In this document: positions 56,801 to 64,000 of the stretch, piece by piece
How positions within the stretch are numbered: position 1 is the first letter of the stretch
How the letters are laid out: each line of letters begins with the position of its first letter
NCBI GenBank assembly: GCA_930367205.1
Contig: OV884011.1
Location: 35,849,754-35,913,753, forward strand
DNA from: Acanthosoma haemorrhoidale
Lineage: Eukaryota > Arthropoda > Insecta > Hemiptera > Acanthosomatidae
Direction of reading: 5' to 3'
DNA: 64,000 nucleotides
Notes under the pieces: generated by a model
What the model was told of the DNA's origin: nothing
Seen by the model: only the letters and a program-made list of their open reading frames with translations
Database searches by the model: none
Translations under genes and position numbers: made by a program

Positions 56801-59188
56801 GGGCTACAAATGGCATTTCAATGAAACAGTTCTTACAGTCTGGTCAGCTCCCAACTATTGCTACAGGTAATGTTAGCTAACATATTTTTTAATCTTTACC
56901 ATGTTCGAAATTTCAGAAAGGTTTTATTTGTATCAATTAATACAACATGTGATTTATTAGATTGCCCAAATATTAGGATTCAGAGCGCAAATGTCTTGGA
57001 GATAGTTGACAGATCATTTGATGTCATGAAGGGCACATTTCTGTACCTTGCTAGAACTGCAGCAAATTATGAGCTTTCATTTAACCTAGCAATGACAGAA
57101 TATATCACATACAACATAAATTAGTTTTGAGTAACTGGAGCTATTGCATAAAAATGTGTAGTTAATTAATGAGTGTTGATGAATTTGTTTATCTTGGTAC
57201 TCGGGTAAATCCCTATAACAACATGCAGCCCAAGATAAACAGGAGAAAAATGGCTGCATGTAGAAATCACTTTACACTATTAATACAGTAATTAATAGCA
57301 CTTGCCTTTTGATGCATGAAAAAAACACTGTATGTTTAATATGTCCAGTTGAATTTGGTTGCAGAGTCTTGCACCCTATGCTCTTCCTAAGTTCCAGCAA
57401 AAATTTATGGAGTATTATTCGATGGAAAATCATGGCGGGGGATGATCAATTGCTGACTAGCTGTTGTATTTAATTTAACTCTATTAAGTTAAAGAGACTT
57501 CAAAGGCATGGGTCGCTGTGTGAGACACGAAAAAGTCATGCTTCTTGTCAAGCAACTGTTATGGTGGCTGGCTCTTACCTCTCCAGCTGGCTCTTCACCC
57601 AGTCCATTCTTGGCACTATAAAATTGAAGGGCATTGGCTGGTACCAATTATCTCAGAATGCAGATGTTGAGTAAACAGGTAGTATGGAGTATATAGTTGC
57701 CTGCTTACACGCTACCTGTTCTGAAAACAAACATGCCCACTACACTCAGGTGGTTGATAAGGATATAGTGCCTGGACCAGCCTGATGCCTTGTATTACGT
57801 GAGCTGTTTTAATGTATATAAATCAATTCACCAGTCAGGGCATTATTAATATATTTTACCTGATAATGAAAACCCTCAATTAAATACTTACTTCAACCTC
57901 TTGGGGTTGTAAGTCAAGATATGACGACTGGGGACTCCAAATAACCTTTAATTTTGTACTCACTGTTTGCCCTTGAACTAAGTACAGGTGCCAGGTTTAG
58001 TTAGTCGATAGGAGATGTCATCGTCAATGTGTTCTTCTATCACGTGCTTCAAGAATGGGATATAAAAAGGATCTCGCCCTTTAATGCTCCCAACTCTCAG
58101 CCATGTCTGTAGGCATACATCTTCTCCTCTGTGCCTAGCTCTCCTTCCTCTTCAGCCGCTCTTACCCGAATATGCCGTATCTATTTCGCATACCTTTTAT
58201 CGCTATTTCCCACTTTAACCTAAGTTCTTATCATGGATTCCTATTGGTCCTTGTTCTTATCCTCCAAGTGCAGAATATAATCTAATTATATACATATCTA
58301 TAATGTTTCTTAGTATTAACTGTAATTATAATAACTTTAATATTTCTTAATATTAAGAATAATATTACAGTATATGAATCAAATAAATTATAGAGAAACA
58401 ATATCTAGAGATATGTAGGGGACTCCACATAAGTTTTTAAAATATTAAATGTTGTGAAGAAACTACTTGTTATCTTCAACCAAAAATTCTTAATTTTATT
58501 TGTTCAACCATCATGTTATGGTATGGTCTTTAAATAAAAAATTGTAAATAGCTTCAAATATTGACGAATATCATTTTCCACTTAATTGTGTTCGGAACCG
58601 TGGGCGACAAAAATCAGAACATTGAATCGTAAATTTTTCCACAACTTTAGATTGCTTTAAAGCCTGAGTCAAGTAGATTAGTTCATACAGGCTCGACTTT
58701 TTTTTCATATACCTCCTCCTGCCTTTACACTTAATTCTTTTTCCAATATTGTCTTAAAAGACCGTGAATTGCAATGTATTATCGTAAATGAAATCCTAAG
58801 GGGGTGTTACATAATTTAATAAAGGAATAGTCAGTCAATAGAAACGATGATATAATAAATTATACGAACAAAAGAGTCAAATAAGGATTAATGTTATTTT
58901 AAAATCAACAATGTTTTCATGTTACAAAAGACTTTTGTTGCCTAGAAGCTTCTGTTATCCTACAATATACTTCTTGTTATAATAAATTTTTGTTTACAGC
59001 AGAAGAAAATCTAATATCGCCTTACAATCCATCACTCATGTATTATTATGCATTTTAGGTGTGGCAATGTAGCCGCCATTTTGGAACTGAACGAGCATTT
59101 ACAAAGAGACTTTACCATTTTTGAAGCAGCTCCACAAGACTCAAGGGGTATCCCTTCTAAGAAGCCACAGGCTGAATATTTCCTTTGA
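53894..59188 (+). CDS. PPP4C: Protein phosphatase 4 catalytic subunit, complete
   Basis: PP4c is a Ser/Thr phosphatase of the PPP family that acts in nuclear and centrosomal processes with regulatory subunits. Six exons join in phase: 53894-54043, 54116-54268, 54343-54516, 54611-54737, 56677-56866 and 59059-59188, giving 307 residues, the family's usual length. Metal-binding and catalytic motifs are intact: [41 protein letters not shown] and [11 protein letters not shown]. The C-terminus ends in YFL, the tail that is carboxymethylated in PP4 and PP2A. The start [17 protein letters not shown] is typical of PP4c. Introns 4 and 5 are long and filled with transposon relics. Confidence 0.96.
55060..55370 (-). 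pseudogene. LINE RT relic in PP4c intron 4
   Basis: The minus strand contains [20 protein letters not shown] followed by [19 protein letters not shown], equivalent to the LDFSKAFD...L...SFLSNR blocks of a LINE reverse transcriptase. Other frames are broken. It may be the same family as the relic at 31390-32450. Confidence 0.65.
55440..55790 (-). pseudogene. Second LINE RT relic in PP4c intron 4
   Basis: The minus strand has [20 protein letters not shown] and, after a shift, [20 protein letters not shown], the post-catalytic region (xINGxxIExVxxFxYLGS) of another LINE family. It is fragmentary and in several frames. Confidence 0.55.
55800..56676. other. PP4c intron 4 remainder
   Basis: AT-rich, with no further feature recognised. 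The open frame at 55864-56127 has no domain. Confidence 0.45.
57160..57690 (+). pseudogene. LINE RT C-terminal relic in PP4c intron 5
   Basis: The + strand reads [18 protein letters not shown] and [13 protein letters not shown], the FxYLGxxV...RRxxxAxxxxF block after the RT catalytic core, followed by broken pieces ([27 protein letters not shown]) equivalent to the end of ORF2 in craniofacial-development-protein-2-type LINEs. Stops and frameshifts are numerous. Confidence 0.65.
57925..58430 (+). repeat. Possible solo LTR in PP4c intron 5
   Basis: The motif ggggactccaNataa occurs at about 57930 and 58420, framing a ~500-bp block that contains a TATA-like gggatataaaaaggatctcg near 58060 and a pyrimidine-rich stretch afterwards. 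This is LTR-like in layout, but no coding part or clear termini were found. Confidence 0.3.
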
Positions 59189-61040
59189 ATAATGCTGCAT
59201 TCAGTGATCGATCTGTACAATACCATAAACATTCAGAAATTACGAACTTAGCGACTTTGTTATGAATTAGTTATACAGTGTGTCATTTATTTAATTTTAC
59301 TGTGCATTTTATTTATTTACGTTTTAATTGAAAGCCATTTTTCCTTACATAGTTTAACATATTCACATCGGTTTTTTTGTGTAGCATCACAACAGTTGTC
59401 ATACATTTGTTTTTTCTTTTGTTATATTTTATACTTTGTATAATGACTTATATGGTTAAGTAAAAACATCATGTTTAAGTAAAAACATCTTCTATTTTAA
59501 CATTCAATTTTTTTTTTTATAGATATTTAATGTTGGTTTTGTGTAAATTGTATAAACATAGCCAAAATAAACATTAAATATTTTTATTTCCCCATGTACT
59601 TAGTAACAGCTTTCTTACTCATAATTTTTTGGAAATTAATTATTTTAACACTGTTATGTTTATGTTAGGGTTTAATATGTTCAGAAACCATTTTTTTTGT
59701 AAGTACAGATAATTTTTATTTGCTATGTATATCGCAACGGGAACAATTATATACCTAATTGAATAATTATTGACTTATTAAATTGTGATATTTTTATGGT
59801 TTTAGGATGTTTTCTTAAATAAATTGTAAAATCAATCTTGGCAGTTAAGGATGTTATATGTTGAAATAAACTCTGTTTACTTTTTATTAGATAATGTACT
59901 TTTTATTACATATTGAATATAGAGAATTAGGTATCATATTAAAATATGTTCCGGATATAGCTTGATGAAATCAGTTGTTGTATATATATATATATCACCA
60001 AAGAGAGGGACACTGTTTTCATGTAATATGAACTCTGATGGTGTAAACATTATGGCATGATAGACACTTTTATCGTTAAGGAAAAAATATTTGGCAGCAG
60101 CCTTTCTAACTGATTTAAGTAGATTTTGATATTTGTATTGTATGTAACATTATGATGTGTATTTTTAATGAGAAAATACTGAGATGTTATGTGTTTATTA
60201 ATAAAAGTGTTTTAAAAACTTATTTTATATAATTCCATCTATTATTTTTTATTTCACTCCAATATTTATGTTTTCTACATCAAAACAATACTTTAAGTAA
60301 AATATATAATTGGAAATTGTTTTTTTCCTATATAAATAGATTAAATCTTTAATTTATTATGACTGTTCATGTTATATCCATTTACTCTTTTTATTTATTT
60401 TGATTACAATAAAATTTTGAAACTTTTTTCTGTTTTTATATAGCCTGCCAAATCTTCAGTTTCATTTAATCTAAACCTTCTGTTAAATAGTAAGTAATAA
60501 GGGTTGGCAATTTACTTTTTGGGCTATCACAAAAGGCATTAGAAAATTTCTGAAATCATACTTAATTGTTTCTTACTTCGCAATTGGCTTTAATTTTTAT
60601 TGAATTCACTAAATAGGGATTGCATGCACCATCTGGTGACTTAAGGAATTCCTTTAAAGAAAGTCTGTTTGTACTTGATGTAACATAAATTGTCTCTTCT
60701 AAACAAAAAAAATAAATACATTTGTGGTTCTGCACATAGCTAAACTTTCAAGAGAACTGGTGTGAGCAAATGGATCTTGCCATCCTGTCAGTCAACTGTC
60801 TCCATTTCAGTTTTTTTTCAATTACACATAGGAACAGGAAACTGACCTGAGAGCTAAAAGGATTTTGTAATACACATCTCCGGTCAGTCACTGGACAGCC
60901 ATTGCTTTATACATGAAAATATGAAGTTGCAAAGTTTGGTGTTACATTTAACGAGAAAACATACAGTTGAAATTTTGATACAATGTTCAATTCTTCATCA
61001 AGTCACAAATTTGTATTGTGAGAGAGTTAACTATGTTCTT
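59189..61040. other. PP4c 3' UTR and intergenic sequence
   Basis: An AATAAA signal occurs at about 59566, ~380 bp after the stop, and others follow. The rest is AT-rich with no gene or repeat recognised. Confidence 0.45.
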
Positions 61041-61049
61041 GTCTTGATT

Positions 61050-61430
61050 CATTGTTCAGATTTAGCTATTCTCACAATTATTGCGTAGTGCATTAAGTCG
61101 AAGAGTATATATGGTCTGGGATATTTTTGCAGCGTTGTTGGTTTCCGGCTATACTTTAGGATGGGAGTGTCAGCGGCATTAACGATAACCTTGGTTAGAA
61201 AATCTACCTGTAGATACACTTCCTCTGTAGTGCTGAGAACAGGGACCATATGTAATGGAGTCGGAGGTCATTCCACTGTCTTTTTCTAGGTATAGTTGCT
61301 TTCTCCGCTTGCTTCTTCTTGAGGTCCACTGCGGGTCGGGTAGGGGCAAGACTTGTACGAGACCACCACTGTTGGAGCACTTTGCTTCTTGTGCCTTGTT
61401 ACATTCATTTGATGCGTGATATTGCAAGAA
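61050..61430 (-). pseudogene. Jockey-type LINE linker fragment
   Basis: The minus strand reads VPVLSTTEEVYLQVDFLTKV, then IVNAADTPILKYSRKPTTL, closely matching the linker between endonuclease and RT in the LINE at 27905-29095 (ILRTKEEVDLQLTFITDV, DAADTAIPKFS). Pieces upstream (QEEASGESNYT) are frameshifted. The fragment is short and old. Confidence 0.7.
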
Positions 61431-62565
61431 ATGGAACGGAGTTTTGAAATTGCTATAGTGTTTTAGTTAAATGTACCACAGAAATTTAGAGAATTCGAGA
61501 ACATAACTTTTCGAACTGCGACCACTGTGAGCTCAAAATCTCGATAGATTCCATTTTGGCGTTCAATAACGCAGTCTCAATACAAGCGTTTTTTTTGTTG
61601 AATGGTTTCAGTCCAAGTTTTAAACTTTGGTCAGTTTTCAAATTGCAATCACCTATAACATTAGTTAACTTGAATTCCATGCAGGTTAGCTTTCTACAAA
61701 TGTTGAGCCTATTTTTAATTTCGTTAAGTGTGCAGCACAAATAATTTGGTGTCTTTGAGGGTGTCAGCTTTTAAAACACACCCAGATACTCGGTCAGTTA
61801 ATGTGATTCTTCTTTTAGGAATGCATAATTAACATTGTATCAAAATTTCAACTGTATGTTTTATCGTTAAATTAAACGCCAAATTTTGCTACTTCAATTT
61901 AAATTTTCAGGTATTAAGCAACGGCTTTTGAGCCAATGACCAAAGTTGCCTATTCAGATGAGGATCGTCTATAATTTAAAATAGTTCTTAGCTGTATGTT
62001 CTTCCATTGAATGGATGCCTCACCAGCTTTTGGTCTATGATGACCTTGACAATATTGTGTATGCAATTGAACTTATAGAAAAAAACAGGACAACACCTTC
62101 ATAAATCCTGCTATAATACTGTCTGCATTGTTTCTGTCATACTCATGGATTTTATTTACTTATGAATAAAGATTATTACTGTTAATAATACTTTTAGGGT
62201 GGTCATTTTACCCTTTTCATTATGAATAACCTTAATTAGGACATTAAACCTAAACAATATAGAAGCGTCCACCTGGATAATTCGCTCCCCCCTCCTAATA
62301 ACAACTGAAAGTTTTATTCATGACACATTATTTTTTAATGCGATGAATTGAAAGACCTAGTTGTAAAAAATAAAATTATGAGGTGAGTGTCTCAGGAGAA
62401 ATTGTTTTAGTACGTTTCTTTAATATTACTTGACGTACCAGAGATTATTCACATATCATTTAGTGGGCATTGTATTAATAATTGATTACTTAAAACATAT
62501 TAAATCTCGATGAATGTTTCATACTTCTTTTAAAAATGTAATGGTCTAATTTTTTCAAAAGTTCC
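61431..62565. other. Intergenic sequence before PP1
   Basis: The 84-codon minus-strand frame at 61486-61740 is not recognised. The rest is AT-rich with no identified feature. Confidence 0.4.
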
Positions 62566-62655
62566 AATATTCAAAATTTTATATTTTCATTACCGGGCAG
62601 ATTTAATTTCACCAGGGAATAGAATGTAAAATGGTGTTACAATTGATGAATCAAA
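62566..62655 (+). repeat. Repeat copy upstream of PP1 (pair with 63657-63745)
   Basis: About 90 bp, from caatattcaaaa through gggaatagaatgtaaaatgg to gatgaatc, match 63657-63745 at roughly 80%. The longest shared string is gggaatagaatgtaaaatgg plus tgtt. Confidence 0.75.
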
Positions 62656-62701
62656 AATGGTAAAACTGTTAAAGGTAAAGAAGCGGTGTCACATGACCTC
62701 A

Positions 62702-62709
62702 TGACGTCA
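62702..62709. promoter_or_regulatory. CRE-like palindrome TGACGTCA
   Basis: A perfect 8-base TGACGTCA (CREB/ATF site) lies 15 bases before the PP1 ATG. It is next to cacatgac. Given the position it is in the 5' UTR or core promoter. Functional use is inferred. Confidence 0.5.
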
Positions 62710-62723
62710 TATACACAGTGAAA

Positions 62724-63245
62724 ATGGCCGACGTCGATCTAAACATTGACAACTTAATTCAGAGACTTCTCGAAGGTATTTCATATTTTCTTACATTCTA
62801 AATGCCTTTCGTCAGTTGCAAATATGTTTGTTTACATATTATTTCATTACTCAAATTATTTCTATGCTCTTATTGCTACATACACTTGTGGCAACACAAC
62901 CCTCCATTTCTAGTTGCACATTTTAGATTGTTTCTGTGTGACGATTTCTATAATACTGGATATTATAAATCAATAACACCTCTGACCAAGGATACTAGGC
63001 ATATCTTATTGTTAATTGAAATGTTTCTCAAACATGATACTTCACCCAACATAACCTCAAAACAAGAAAACAGCTCCCAGTGTACTTTGTAATTATTCTC
63101 TTATCAATTACAGTTCGAGGATGTCGGCCTGGAAAAATTGTGGCGATGACAGAGTCAGAGGTGCGTGGACTCTGTCTAAAATCGAGGGAAATATTCTTGC
63201 AACAGCCAATCTTGTTGGAATTAGAAGCACCGCTGAAGATTTGTG
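62724..63245 (+). CDS. flw: Protein phosphatase 1 catalytic subunit (beta-like), first two exons
   Basis: Exon 1 is 62724-62775 and exon 2 is 63114-63245, joined in phase. They encode [37 protein letters not shown], and [20 protein letters not shown] followed by ICG at the splice donor. The VRGCRPGKI and FLQQPI residues fit PP1-beta (Drosophila flapwing, human PPP1CB) better than the alpha/87B type (FLSQPI). The catalytic GDxHG and later motifs are in exons beyond the window. PP1 is the major nuclear and cytoplasmic Ser/Thr phosphatase, acting with targeting subunits. The open frame after 63245 is intronic. Confidence 0.92.
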
Positions 63246-64000
63246 GTGAGAAAGTTGTTTTTTATAATTTAAACTTTGCCCACAATCTATTTGATAACGG
63301 ACTTTTATCTTATCAATGGACAAATTTTACAGTATTTTTATGTTTTATCAAAAGCATCCTTAACTTAACATATTTGGGTACAGGAGAAGAAAATCTGATG
63401 CATGTAAAAAATCCTAATATGTAATACAAATTTAACTTTATAATTTAAATTTAAAACTTTATGTGAACTGTAAATTAATTATCTTAAAAACTAATAACTT
63501 TTATATTTATACCATTTTTGTGATTCTTATTAATTAAGCTAATTTATTTTTAACTCTTCAATTTATATTTTATTTATTGAAATTACATAATATCTAGTAA
63601 CCATATTGTAAAACTTCGTGCTTTTATTATACATCAAGAAGATCTTTTTATCTTCCAGTATTCAAAACTTAATTTTTTTATTACCTGTCAGGTTTAATTT
63701 CACTCGGGAATAGAATGTAAAATGGTGTTTTAATTAATAAATCTTCAATATTATAACTGTTTTAAGAGAAATATTGTCCCCATAAAATATTAAATATTAA
63801 GGAGTGGAAAAGGACAAACAGTCTGAAGTGCCAACTTATTACAATTTGTATAAAACTATAAATAAATTGGTTACCTTCAACCCATATTACACAAAACAGC
63901 TTTATAACCTATACATCATTGAGTGTTCTGTAAATTCTCTATTCATGTAAAATTATTTGTAAAAATCAAGTTCAGAAGACCTATCTTCTTATTGAACTAA
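63246..64000. other. PP1 intron 2, with repeat copy at 63657-63745
   Basis: AT-rich intron continuing to the window end. The only feature seen is the second copy of the repeat that also lies upstream of the gene. Confidence 0.6.

Noticed and set aside
56867..57124. Open frame after the PP4c donor at 56866
   Set aside because: It is intron read-through; the exon at 59059 restores the RCGN block and the YFL end of PP4c.
61486..61740. 84-codon minus-strand frame as a gene
   Set aside because: No recognised domain, no start context or neighbours; probably chance or old repeat.
63246..63424. Open frame continuing after PP1 exon 2
   Set aside because: PP1 must continue ICGDIHG; the frame here diverges right after the GT donor at 63246.

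Overview
This window is nuclear DNA from an arthropod, very probably an insect. The evidence is AT-rich spliced genes with GT-AG introns, animal gene families (abnormal spindle, FAM120, PP4 and PP1 phosphatases), and an embedded mitochondrial fragment whose gene order (cox2-trnK-trnD-atp8-atp6) and TGA=Trp codons fit the ancestral insect mitochondrion. Many degenerate LINEs, Ty3/gypsy LTRs and pogo/Tigger transposons would suit a large insect genome. I cannot name the order from sequence alone.

Four host genes lie on the + strand in this order. (1) An ASPM/abnormal spindle gene enters the window already in progress: ten exons from 5602 to 25234, with the N-terminal exons missing upstream. (2) A FAM120-family gene (constitutive coactivator of PPAR-gamma-like) has eleven exons from 31033 to 49000 and is complete at 606 residues. 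(3) The catalytic subunit of protein phosphatase 4 has six exons from 53894 to 59188 and is complete at 307 residues. (4) The first two coding exons of a PP1-beta-like phosphatase lie at 62724-63245, and the rest is beyond the window. Reading frame and splice phase are consistent across every exon junction I propose.

Most of the remaining DNA is mobile-element debris. 1-4530 is two Jockey-type LINE copies tail to tail, plus a foldback repeat and another LINE tail. ASPM intron 5892-8293 holds a tRNA-like foldback repeat and a NUMT. ASPM intron 9689-17829 (8.1 kb) holds a palindromic LTR element, an apparently intact 4.4 kb Ty3/gypsy element with near-identical 190-bp LTRs, and an LTR fragment of another family. 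Two pogo/Tigger relics lie in later ASPM introns. The ASPM-FAM120 interval contains a third Tigger element and a rearranged LINE. FAM120 introns hold LINE relics, an LTR copy and a solo LTR starting about 26 bp from a splice donor. The FAM120-PP4 interval contains R1-like LINE and Penelope-like (GIY-YIG) relics. PP4 introns hold at least three LINE relics and a possible solo LTR.

The genes are not an operon and show no obvious functional grouping, apart from two PPP-family phosphatases (PP4c, PP1) being neighbours. The best candidates for a closer look are the gypsy element whose Gag start codon straddles the LTR/primer-binding-site junction, the palindromic LTR structure, the ASPM protein that runs from its first CH domain straight into IQ repeats, and a repeat present both just upstream of the PP1 start codon and in its second intron. 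I saw no CRISPR array, no functional rRNA or nuclear tRNA gene, and no clearly new multi-gene system.
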